A DNA stretch of 24,915 nucleotides from Saccoglossus kowalevskii. Its lineage: Eukaryota; Hemichordata; Enteropneusta; Harrimaniidae. Shown piece by piece: positions 10,901 to 19,288 of this stretch; the stretch's first letter is position 1, and each line of letters starts with the position of its first letter. A program made the position numbers and the translations under genes. Location of the stretch: NCBI RefSeq assembly GCF_000003605.2, contig NW_003134345.1, positions 84,122-109,036 of the forward strand, in the 5' to 3' direction. Below the pieces are notes generated by a model, which was given only the letters and a program-made list of their open reading frames with translations, was not told the origin of the DNA and made no database searches.

Positions 10901-11100
10901 TTTTATCAGACTGACACACACAGACCACCAGTTTTATCAGACTGACACACACAGACCACCAGTTTTATTAGACTGGCACACACAGACCACCAGTTTTATC
11001 AGAATGACACACACAGACCACCAGTTTCATCAGACTGACACACCCAGACCACCAGTTTTATCAGACTGACACACCCAGACCACCAGTTTCATCAGACTGA
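7968..11100. repeat. 31-bp minisatellite, about 100 copies
   Basis: The unit is CAGACTGACACACACAGACC followed by ACCAGTTTTAT, with variants GTTTCAT, GTGTCAT, CTTTAT, GACC/GACT, TGGCACAC and shortened CACACAG forms. At 3133 bases it is 101 unit lengths. Thirty-one is not a multiple of three and all frames are interrupted, so the open stretch at 8400-8600 is a repeat artefact. The whole array is in USP intron 1. On the gene strand it reads CTGTGTGTGTCAG, i.e. UG-rich. Confidence 0.97.
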
Positions 11101-11871
11101 TTAATGTACATGCATAAGATCATAAATACCGGTGTCATACACCTGGGAATCCAATACTACAGACTGCTGAACAAAGCTTCCATTCACGTGACAGACATTT
11201 AAACAAGCCGGTAGGCTGGTTGGCGATCCGCTCCGCTCAAAAACAAGCACCATGTTTTTGGCTGTTTCCATGGTGTGACATAAACGTGAAGCTAACGTCG
11301 GTTTATAACTAATACGAAGTTCGCAAACACCATTCAGTTTTTGGAAGTCACTTAGTTTATTACTAGGACCACAATCACTCTCCTAGTCGAGTGACTGTGC
11401 TAGGACGTATTCTGCTGTTACATTTATTATTTCCAACAGTTTTGCGATAGCATTTTCTAGAATGAAGCGTTTCCTGTAAATGCTGGAAAGCGAAATAATG
11501 AAATAACGAGATGGTAAATATTTACCTAAAGTACAGTGTGTTGACCTTCATAAAAATATACTTCATAATGCAAAACATTAGTCACGGTGAGTTATTTAAA
11601 TATACGACTCCTAATCGAAAATTATATGACCACAGTCCAGAATTTCAGACGGATATTAAGAAACCTAAGAGCATATCAAAAGCATTTACTCTAAAATATA
11701 AAAAAGAACTGCAGTCAAAAGTCAAGAATGCCAGCAAATAAAGGACTCTGTCCCACAATCCTTTGTGCGCGTTATTACGGACACGCGCAAAAAACTGTAC
11801 CACGCTTGTCAAATCTGGGTCAAATATACAGTACGCTACTATCTTGCCACAGTGGAGTGTTCGGTGACCAT

Positions 11872-12445
11872 NNNNNNNNNNNNNNNNNNNNNNNNNNNNN
11901 NNNNNNNNNNNNNNNNNNNNNNNNNNNNNNNNNNNNNNNNNNNNNNNNNNNNNNNNNNNNNNNNNNNNNNNNNNNNNNNNNNNNNNNNNNNNNNNNNNNN
12001 NNNNNNNNNNNNNNNNNNNNNNNNNNNNNNNNNNNNNNNNNNNNNNNNNNNNNNNNNNNNNNNNNNNNNNNNNNNNNNNNNNNNNNNNNNNNNNNNNNNN
12101 NNNNNNNNNNNNNNNNNNNNNNNNNNNNNNNNNNNNNNNNNNNNNNNNNNNNNNNNNNNNNNNNNNNNNNNNNNNNNNNNNNNNNNNNNNNNNNNNNNNN
12201 NNNNNNNNNNNNNNNNNNNNNNNNNNNNNNNNNNNNNNNNNNNNNNNNNNNNNNNNNNNNNNNNNNNNNNNNNNNNNNNNNNNNNNNNNNNNNNNNNNNN
12301 NNNNNNNNNNNNNNNNNNNNNNNNNNNNNNNNNNNNNNNNNNNNNNNNNNNNNNNNNNNNNNNNNNNNNNNNNNNNNNNNNNNNNNNNNNNNNNNNNNNN
12401 NNNNNNNNNNNNNNNNNNNNNNNNNNNNNNNNNNNNNNNNNNNNN
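11872..12445. other. Assembly gap (574 N)
   Basis: A run of N only. It sits inside a modular repeat, the likely reason for the gap. Long open frames crossing it are meaningless. Confidence 0.99.
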
Positions 12446-12847
12446 CGACCTACCTGTGAAGTATGAACAAAACCGGCCGAGCCGAAACAATCACAGAGGA
12501 GTTAAAAGCCGTTGCTGGTGAAAAGTTACCCCAACTTTAGGGTCAAATTTCTCGGTAATGAAAACAGATATCAAAAATTCAAATGGTAACTTTGTGCCCA
12601 CACTCAAGCTGAGTAGAATGAGCTATGTCTGAAGTGTTTTATCCCAAATTTGTAGGAGGAGATACATTTGGCGCGAAGCTATCCAAAAATCAGTTTTTTG
12701 GCTGTTGCTATGGCAACAGTGGGCCAAAAAAAATTTTCAGATTTTTCCTTATAACTAGGGTTAAGATGTGACCTACCTGCCAAGTTTGAACGAAATCGGC
12801 CAAGCCAAAAAAATCACAGAAGAAATAATAGTGAACACTGGAAATGT

Positions 12848-12873
12848 ACACACACAGACACACACACACACAA
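12848..12873. repeat. (CA)n microsatellite
   Basis: TACACACACAGACACACACA continuing to CACAAAACGAC, near the right end of the inverted-repeat element at 11220-12921. Confidence 0.85.
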
Positions 12874-12921
12874 AACGACAAAAGTGATTATAAGGGCAAT
12901 CCTAGCGGAGCGGATCGCCAA

Positions 12922-13600
12922 AAAACATGCACGTTGTTTTTTTTGTCAAAGGCATGAAACAGAGTTAAAAATCAAATTCCAGTTTATAACTCAATGTAAT
13001 TACGATTGCTACTGGTGCAAAGCAAAGAAACAACACTGTATTGTTTACTGTCGGCCATCTCCCCAAGATGGCAGGCTTTCTCTATAATATTTACTATGCA
13101 AGAAGAATACTATGTTATAAATGTACATGTACATACGCAAAAAGAAATTATACAACACAAACAAAATTCACTATGAAAGTAATGCTATAATTATTATTCC
13201 ATGTAAGGCAAGGCAATCAAACAAATAAACACCAACCTCAATGACAAGTAAACATTAGTAATGTGCTTCTAATAGACGCGAATACAGTATATGACATAAC
13301 CTGACACAGATTGCGAAAAACAGGAAACCGTACATGAAAACAACTTTTGTCAATAGGGATGGTGTCCAAATATTCAAATTGTTGTGAATTACTTAAATAC
13401 CAATGTGATGACACAATTTAAATTTGGCATTTGTTCCAAATCAAAATAATCCCTTAAATAATAACATACATGCAGTTTTCAAAGCTCAGCATGCATCTGT
13501 AATTACTGTGTAGTATTATGTATGTGTGTAGGTGTATGAAATATGTTTTCTGGTACATGTACATATATTTTATTATTAGAGTGATAATAATTGGGGTGAC
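12922..13600. other. AT-rich gene-free stretch in USP intron 1
   Basis: TACATGTACAT-type words at 13121 and 13554 are the only pattern noticed apart from the short palindrome at 13053. Confidence 0.5.
13053..13071. repeat. Short palindrome GCCATCT...AGATGGC
   Basis: Seven-base arms around CCCCA. Each arm contains a YY1-like AAGATGGC or close variant. Probably trivial. Confidence 0.3.
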
Positions 13601-13812
13601 TACTGTAGAATACTTTATTTTCGCTTGGAATTTTTTTTCGCTATTTTCGCTGAAGGGATGATTCAGTGAAAATAAAATCCAGCGAATATACTTTTTTTCC
13701 TATGTTTCACATTAAACTAATCAAAAATCAGTGAAAATAAATTCCATACAAAACGCCCTAAAAGCCTTTTCAGCGAAAATTAATTCCAGCGAAAATAAAG
13801 TATTCCACAGTA
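13601..13812. mobile_element. MITE family 1, copy c (complete, 212 bp)
   Basis: Left end TACTGTAGAATACTTTATTT and right end the reverse complement of TACTGTGGAATACTTTATTT, giving about 30-bp terminal inverted repeats that run into TTCGCT-GGAATT. Both ends are TA, so the element can be read as CTGTRGAATAC...CAG flanked by a TA target duplication, as in Tc1/mariner-type MITEs. Superfamily assignment is inference. Confidence 0.88.
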
Positions 13813-14088
13813 TGTTCAATAATATGAATGTATCTGTGACACCTCTTGACACACCAACGGTAAGAACAGGTGTCAAGGGTTGGTGCTTGACAGCACTGAA
13901 TTTATAATAATAATTATGGAAATAGTCAATCTACACTGTAACTACAATATAGTTAATTCAATGCGTTTGTTCACAACAAACACTCCATTACAAAGTCTGA
14001 TATAAGGGCTTAGTAAGAACAGCAGAAGCAAGATTTAAGCTCCTCACAAGAGATGTCAAACCTGCTATATGTAAACATGGGAAAACAG

Positions 14089-14127
14089 ATTGTCAGAATG
14101 GCGCAAATAGTTGTTGATTCTGACAAT
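14089..14127. repeat. 11-bp perfect inverted repeat
   Basis: ATTGTCAGAAT (14089-14099) and ATTCTGACAAT (14117-14127) with a 17-base loop. No further homology of the flanks was noticed. Confidence 0.55.
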
Positions 14128-14219
14128 ATAATTTATTTGACATGTCACCAGTTCTATTATTTTCCAGCCATGTATTTCCACAGTCTAGCAGGAAGGTAAA
14201 AATAATAATATTTTTTTTT

Positions 14220-14293
14220 ATTTATTAAGATTAATTAAATTTGAACTTGATAAAATTATTTTATATTTATTAAGATTAAATAAATTTGAACTT
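14220..14293. repeat. Direct duplication of a 29-bp AT-rich word
   Basis: ATTTATTAAGATTAATTAAA (then TTTGAACTT) at 14220-14248 recurs at 14265-14293 with one mismatch, a 45-bp period. It looks like a local slippage duplication. Confidence 0.8.
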
Positions 14294-14646
14294 AATTAAC
14301 AAATGGAATGGCAGGTACCATAATTTGCAAACATAAAGGATGGAATTGGAGAAGTTATTCTCTGTAAGAATTTTTTACTGGAAAGCAAAATAGAGCTTTG
14401 GTCCTGTTTGTTTTATTTGCATTCTGTTGAACAGCAAAATATCAAGATTGTCTACTGCCTAAATGATTTTTTGCTTGCATATATTTACAGCATTAAAGTA
14501 TCGGTACAATAATGTAATATATTTTCTAAAAGCAATGGTCAATCCAAAATGTCACAAAAACAGCAACATTTACTGATATTATAATTAAAAATGATTGTAA
14601 TTTTAGAACTAACCACTTAATCTGTTTTCCAGAATATTTTAATTAA

Positions 14647-15067
14647 GGCCAGACTTTTTTTATTCCTTGTTTCGCGAGTTTTTATAAGGCAATTTTTTTT
14701 TTAGGAGGGCGAAAAAAAAATTAAATTAATTCTTTTTTTCCATTAGATTTGTGTGATTCTCAAAGAATTGTCAGTGAGATCATTGATCGGAGAGAAGAAA
14801 TGCAATAAAATTTTATTCCATGTATAACCTTGTTTCTCATCTGCGTGAGACTTTGGTACTTTGATCATGATACTCCCACGAAAATGCAACTTGGATTTGT
14901 TATGCGGCGGGCGGTAAAAAAATGAAGATAAAAATAATATTTTTTTAGCATTTTTTTGTGTTTACGGGTGCGAGAAATTACGCTGAAATAAAATTATATT
15001 TTTATTTCATTTTTGGCTCCTGTTCATTCGGCGGGTTTGCGAAACAAGGGATAATAAAAGTCTGGCC
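14647..15067. mobile_element. MITE with GGCCAGAC ends, PIF/Harbinger-like (421 bp)
   Basis: Left end GGCCAGACTTTTTTTATTCC then TTGTTTCGCGAG. The right end in reverse complement is GGCCAGACTTTTATTATCCC then TTGTTTCGCAAA, about 30-bp inverted termini. TAA flanks both sides (14644-14646, 15068-15070), consistent with the 3-bp TWA duplication of PIF/Harbinger elements. The interior is AT-rich with GGCGGGCGG and GGCGGG islands and no gene. Confidence 0.82.
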
Positions 15068-15745
15068 TAAATAAGGACCTCGACAAAAATAAAACACCAC
15101 TATAAAAATCAATAAAAAAATCAATTTCTAGTCCAGAAAAGTACATTGTCCCTCTTAAATGAAAAATTATTATTGAACTGTTTAAATATGAAAAAAAAAC
15201 TAAGTGGTACTACTAATAACTATGTACGGTATTCACAATGGTCTAGATATTATAACCACATACATGACATACATTTTGTAGTTGCTACAATGTCTTGAGG
15301 TTACACAGGTTCAAGATCAAATAAATATCATGAATTAGTAATATACATGTATACGTATGTATAACTCATGGCTAGGTCTGGTTTTATCTGGATTAGAATC
15401 GGCATAGTGATAAAACTGTTATTAATAACTAATGTTTATAGTTCAAAGTTATTCATTAATAGAATGGAAGCTCAACAGCCTCTATCTTTTATAGTTACCT
15501 CAGTGTTTTTTTTTTATTTCTGGGGGATTATCAAAAAAATAGTAGCAATGTCAGAGTGCTTGAGACAAGAAAATATATGGCCAGTGAGAAGGGTTCAACG
15601 TACAAAACAATGTCCTCATGACCCCTATATCTTTGTGTATTGAATCATTAAGCAAATATAGAAACTGTTTGAATGTACAAAATGTGAACTTTGCTCGCCA
15701 TATTTTAAGCTTAATATAAAATATAAACTCTAGGATAAAACTCAC

Positions 15746-16675
15746 CTTTCTGTACTTGAATTTCTTCTTTGTGGCGCAGTTCAAATCTTCGTGGATTTTG
15801 TCTAATAGCCACATAAGAAATTCCTGAGCATCGTGTTGATTGCTACCTTTAAATTGAGCTCCATATTTTGATACAATAGCTTTGAAGTCACGACTAAGTT
15901 GGGGTACATATTGAGATGACCACAAAGCTTTTAATAGTATTGCGAACTGTTCCGTGATCTCACCTTTGCTGCCAAATTTTCGGCTATTTCTTTTAATGTG
16001 TTTGTTGCGCAGATCAGATTGAAAAGAATCCATAACAAAATACTCGGCCATCATATCAGTGTTACTCAGACACTGGATCACGGCGTTCATGAAACAAGTG
16101 TTACCGAGATTCCTCACGCCACATAGCCCAGGAAGCAATCTACCGTTTATTCGGGGAGAACTTTGCTGTGAGGTCGAGCTTGTTTGACTTTCAGTTTGTC
16201 CATTCTCGACTACATGTGTATGATCGTCGTTCGTAACACCTGTATTTTGTGACTTCACAGCGTCGTGGGGTGGTCTCTCCCTGGCATTCGGACTTTTACT
16301 ACTTGGTCTGGGTCTAGGCCTAGGCCTAGGCCTAGGACCATGTTGTTGTTGTGCACTGTGGGCGGGGTACGACAGCTGATTTCGCTGAGTTGGACCAACC
16401 ATAAGAGTCTGTACAAACTTCACCATCATTTTTTTCATGGATTTCAACGGCCCCCTACTACGTGCCTTACGTTTCTCTTTACCTTGTACTTCTACCTTCG
16501 TCGACGAGTGTTCGCGGTTGATTCGCACGTGTCTCGGTAAGGTAGCCGCTTTGAAATCGTCAACATCATAATCGTCTTCCTGGTTAACTTTGCAGCCCGA
16601 AGTTCTAGTCCGTAATTCGTCGGGGACATCGATCTGCCCATCAGACGACGATCGAAGCTTTTGTCGAACACTCAT
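15746..16675 (-). CDS. USP31: USP31/USP43-like ubiquitin carboxyl-terminal hydrolase, coding exon 1 (N-terminus and Cys box)
   Basis: Deubiquitinating cysteine protease (peptidase C19) that cleaves ubiquitin from lysine side chains. The exon encodes residues 1-310. Residues 1-180 are low-complexity and basic, with a KKMMVKF patch near 81 and a Pro-Arg repeat at 114-124. The catalytic domain starts near 184 (GVRNLGNTCFMNAVIQCLSN), with Cys194 as the nucleophile by family rule. QHDAQEFLMWLLDKIHEDL follows at 280-298. ATG 16675 is chosen because no earlier in-frame ATG is visible in the open frame running back to about 16771. The exon ends AAG|GTGAGT, phase 0. USP31 and USP43 are vertebrate paralogues and this looks equally related to both, so the symbol is approximate. 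The catalytic His and Asp and the second zinc CxxC are outside the window. Family assignment is very secure; the start is fairly secure. Confidence 0.93.
16304..16339 (-). repeat. CCTAGG hexamer repeat coding for a Pro-Arg tract
   Basis: Tandem AGGCCT/CCTAGG within USP exon 1 encodes alternating Pro-Arg (residues 114-124 of the model). The unit is self-complementary, so length variation by slippage or hairpin formation is plausible. It lies in the disordered N-terminal region, not the catalytic domain. Confidence 0.85.
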
Positions 16676-16737
16676 CTTGATATAATTCTCCCCAAAGGCA
16701 AGCGAAGAAACAGTAACATACCATCTGTGGTCGACAT
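16672..16737 (-). other. Upstream ORF overlapping the USP start codon (ATGA)
   Basis: A 21-codon frame starting MSTTDGMLLF at 16737 whose TGA (16674-16672) shares bases with the main ATG (16675-16673), forming ATGA. This arrangement is known in other genes to permit termination-reinitiation or to repress the main frame. Whether this segment is in the mRNA depends on the unknown transcription start. It could be coincidence. Confidence 0.4.
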
Positions 16738-16870
16738 TTTCGCAGACCTTGTATCGGACTAACTCTTCCAAACACTGGCGGCAGCCATAATAGTGACGTC
16801 ATTTTGATTGAACCAAGCGCTGCATCTTGGGAAATACTGTACTTGTCATCGAAAATCAACATGTGAGCCG
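16676..16870 (-). promoter_or_regulatory. Probable 5' leader and core promoter of the USP gene
   Basis: Immediately upstream of the chosen ATG. Seen: a perfect palindromic CRE TGACGTCA at 16794-16801; on the minus strand ATGGCTGCCGCC at 16788-16777, resembling the YY1 element often found at starts of TATA-less genes; and GCATCTTGGGAA at 16822-16833, resembling a ZNF143/Staf half-site. No TATA box is evident. The combination fits a housekeeping promoter, but the transcription start cannot be read from sequence alone. Confidence 0.45.
16759..16788 (-). other. Short upstream ORF (MAAASVWKS)
   Basis: Nine codons plus TAG in the putative leader of the USP gene, 84 bases upstream of the main ATG. 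Its ATG sits inside a YY1-like motif, so it may lie at or upstream of the transcription start and never be translated. Confidence 0.25.
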
Positions 16871-16921
16871 GCGGTTTAGAACTTGGTAAAAACTGGCTTG
16901 AACCCCGTGCGTAGCACGCTT

Positions 16922-17220
16922 AATGATAATAACAATAACATGCTTTATTGTCCTATAATTTAATTGTTTTAGGCAGGATTGAAATTAACATTAATCATTG
17001 CAAATAAAAGCACATACATTCACATGAAGATAATGATATACGTGAAAGTGACAGATAGGGTAGGAGAAGGTGTAGGTAATGGTAATTTGCTAGCCGGATC
17101 AGATAACACTTTTCGTAAATAGTGAGCCAAATTCCTTTCATGAAACAAATAAAGGCCACACACGCTTTGAATACTGACATGGAAGAGAGGGGGTAAGAAT
17201 ACAGTTCATGGGCCTAAATT
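16922..17220 (-). mobile_element. Possible LINE 3' end fragment, antisense
   Basis: In reverse complement the left edge reads AGGACAATAAAGCATG followed by TTATTGTTATTATCATT, the form of a LINE 3' tail with a short tandem repeat. No reverse transcriptase motif is present and the boundary at 17220 is a guess. Confidence 0.3.
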
Positions 17221-17625
17221 GTTTTTAAGTCCAATGAAACTTTTGAAATGCCACCGACATTGACAATAATTCCGTTGGGGAGCAAGATGTTGCTTATCGA
17301 TTCAGCAATTATTCAATCTCTACTAAAAAATCTGGAAAGTACTGACTAGTATTTGAATGTAAAGAACGTGTTTTCTTTATTCTTCAACAGTGTATAAATA
17401 ATAATAACTTTATTACACTACTAATAACCTTCAGGGGTTTTTTGTATGGTAAGAACATAAATACAATAACAATACAATTCAAAAGAGATAAAATATTAGA
17501 AAAATGTTAGTAAAATAAAATAAAAAAGAAATTAATTACTTTCTGTAGTTTTAAAAATTGTGCTCTTCATATAAACTCTGAAAAAGTAATTTACGAAGTG
17601 TATGCATTCGCCAAATTGTCCACGT

Positions 17626-17751
17626 CACGCGCGGATTTATAGGGGGCGCCCAGCCCCCTTCCTTTAGCCCGCAAACAAATGACAAATCAATAGACACACC
17701 CAGCCCACGTCAATAGGAGCGCCCCCTACCGAATTTCTGGATCCGCCAGTG
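17626..17751. mobile_element. 126-bp MITE with GCGGAT ends, inserted in the LINE
   Basis: Left end CACGCGCGGATTTATAGGGG and right end in reverse complement CACTGGCGGATCCAG...GGTAGGGGGCGC, imperfect inverted termini. CACGT flanks both sides (17621-17625, 17752-17756), a likely 5-bp duplication. It is GC-rich in an AT-rich setting. It lies between the LINE tail and its C-terminal coding remnant, so it inserted after the LINE. Confidence 0.7.
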
Positions 17752-18630
17752 CACGTTGTTAATTAATTATACAGTGTCTCCCGCCGGTACAGTTGCATTT
17801 CTAATATCAGGTAGATGTAGCTTCAGTATTATTGTTCCTCGTACCACATCATTATTTATTAGGTATTTGTTTTCATTAGTCTTTCCATTTTCCCACTCAT
17901 ATTCCATATTTAAGATCTTTGAGAATTCTTTTAATACAATTGACCCAATTTTGGCTGCCTGAGTTATCCATATTGATTGCCAAACTGTAAGTTTCATTTA
18001 TGAGGCTGTTTTCAGGCATATTGTGCTATCTCAACCATTATTTAAACATCTGTCTAATACATGTAGTTATTAGGGGGTATCGTCCCAATTCTAATAAACA
18101 GGCAAGGTTTGTGATCCTGCAGTTTACCTTCAGTATTTACATGCAACATTGGTGAAAATAAGTGCATCAAATAGTTTCTATTTTTTATTATGTCACATAT
18201 CCAAATTTCTGCACAATATGTCAAACATTTTCAAATTGATTTTGATGGAACTTGATTTTACGGGTAGAGCATCTGCTTCAGTGTGAAAAATGCCTTCAGA
18301 GCCCAGTTTTTCAAGTCTGCTTGCGCTATATCTAGGTTCCCATTGGTATTCAATTTTATACCAAGATACATGACATTGTATGAAGACACTCTTTATTTTA
18401 TTTAATGTTTTCTCACTTTTGTTAAAGATCGTCAGTGTATAATAGACGTGAGAGTTTATAATTTAAAAGCGTTGGTGCATCATTTTCAGACGAATGTATA
18501 TGCTTTTTTATGTCATTAATATATATATTGAATAATAATGGGCTTAGACCATCACCCTGTCTGATGTGTTTTAATCTGTATAGTATCTATATTTTTGAAG
18601 TTCACTTTGCATATATGGTCCTTCCAGCTA

Positions 18631-18675
18631 AGCTCAGACAATCAATTCCAATATTGTATTGGTTGTCTGAGAGCT
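18631..18675. repeat. Imperfect palindrome CAGACAATC...GGTTGTCTG
   Basis: AGCTCAGACAATC and the reverse complement of GGTTGTCTGAGAGCT pair around AATTCCAATATTGTAT. It interrupts the upstream part of the LINE remnant. It could be a small snap-back insertion or chance. Confidence 0.5.
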
Positions 18676-18818
18676 AAGTTTGTTACCAACGCCTACCCTT
18701 ACATATAAATTCCACTTCCTCAATTTTTTACCCTTTAACACAAATATCTCCCATAGTAGCGTGTATTCAGTTTGTTGTATTAATAATTAGCTCATTGTTA
18801 TCACACCGCTTAGATATG

Positions 18819-19288
18819 TGTAGCAACTATCAGGGGGAGAAATTTTCTTCTCTGGGGTCTCCACACGTGCCGGGGGGGGGGGGAATCTCGTCTCGTCTCT
18901 ATATCGCGTCCCCTTGAGGTACGGGATCGGGAAAGTCACTTAAACTTTTACAGTCAAATAGACACACACTACGAAATACGTTTCAACTCTCGTCTTAGTC
19001 GATCAGTCGAGCACTCTATAAGACACAGCGCCCTGGGGAAAAGTCCCCAAGACTAACGCAAGGCTGACCCAAGACTCTCTCTAGATTGCGTCAAGACTCG
19101 CCCCAAGACTCTCCAGGACTCGTCTGTTCTGGTGTACTCGCCAAGACCAACTAAAACAACTTTATTCTTTTTCAAAACTCTAACCAATTACAAAGCAGTA
19201 AAAAGACTCTAGGGCGTGGCCTTCAATCATACAGCCAATCACACTAAGTACTGAACACGTCATATCTTTTGATTAATCGTTCACTACA
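18819..19288. mobile_element. LTR-like segment (TGTAG...CTACA), tentative
   Basis: Starts TGTAGCAACTATC and ends TTCACTACA, matching the inverted TG...CA rule. It is CpG-richer than its flanks and contains TATAAGACACAGCG near 19018, a G12 run at 18872-18883, repeated CAAGACTC words and a CCAAT at 19233. About 20 bases after it, CTGTCAGAAATAGTGG loosely resembles a tRNA-Leu primer site. There is no matching target duplication and no second LTR in the window, so this is weak. Confidence 0.3.

Larger units (their letters stand above)
11220..12921. mobile_element. Inverted-repeat-bounded element, interrupted by the gap
   Basis: TTGGCGATCCGCTCCGCT at 11220-11237 and its exact reverse complement at 12904-12921. 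The interior has repeated modules: GACCTACCTG..AAG..TGAAC...GGCC.AGCC...ATCACAGA occurs at 12447 and 12770, and TTTTTGGCTGTT..ATGG occurs near 11254 and 12695. A CA-rich tract (12848-12873) lies near the right end. No coding frame is recognised. Class and exact termini are uncertain because 574 bases are unknown. Confidence 0.6.
2869..15745 (-). other. Intron 1 of the USP gene (12.9 kb, repeat-loaded)
   Basis: Bounded by donor AAG|GTGAGT at 15745 and acceptor ACACAG at 2869, joining two phase-0 exons whose proteins align continuously with the USP31/USP43 family. It contains two full-length MITEs of one family, a 1-kb TIR element, the 3.1-kb 31-bp minisatellite, the gapped inverted-repeat element and a Harbinger-like MITE. 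I found no convincing gene in it on either strand. Being an intron is inference from the flanking exons, but a strong one. Confidence 0.85.
17393..18800 (-). pseudogene. Decayed antisense LINE (non-LTR reverse transcriptase)
   Basis: In reverse complement, 18565-18425 translates without a stop as IRQGDGLSPLLFNIYINDI...LLYTDDL, the reverse transcriptase core with the usual YADD changed to YTDD, then a stop. 18371-18258 reads YLGIKLNTNGNLDIA...LKAFF, the next conserved block, so the region between has been largely deleted. ELGRYPLIT near 18087 and QNWVNCIKRILKDLKY (18004-17897 segment) in shifted frames are the C-terminal part. AATAAAGTTATTATTATT at 17415-17393 looks like its 3' tail. Multiple stops and shifts make it dead. 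The clade is not assigned; the 5' limit is approximate. Confidence 0.85.

Noticed and set aside
7968-11100. CRISPR-like array
   Set aside because: Adjacent units with no unique spacers, eukaryotic intron context; it is a minisatellite.
11645-12490. Long open frames (233-281 codons) on both strands
   Set aside because: Mostly N; the visible ends show no family motif and lie in a repeat.
16641-16862. 73-codon minus-strand frame starting MLIFDDKYS
   Set aside because: Overlaps the USP leader and exon 1 in another frame, has no recognisable content, and the USP frame is clearly the real one.
18819-19288. Solo LTR of a retrotransposon
   Set aside because: Kept only as a low-confidence feature: the TG...CA ends fit but the flanks (ATATG and TTAAT) do not match as a target duplication.
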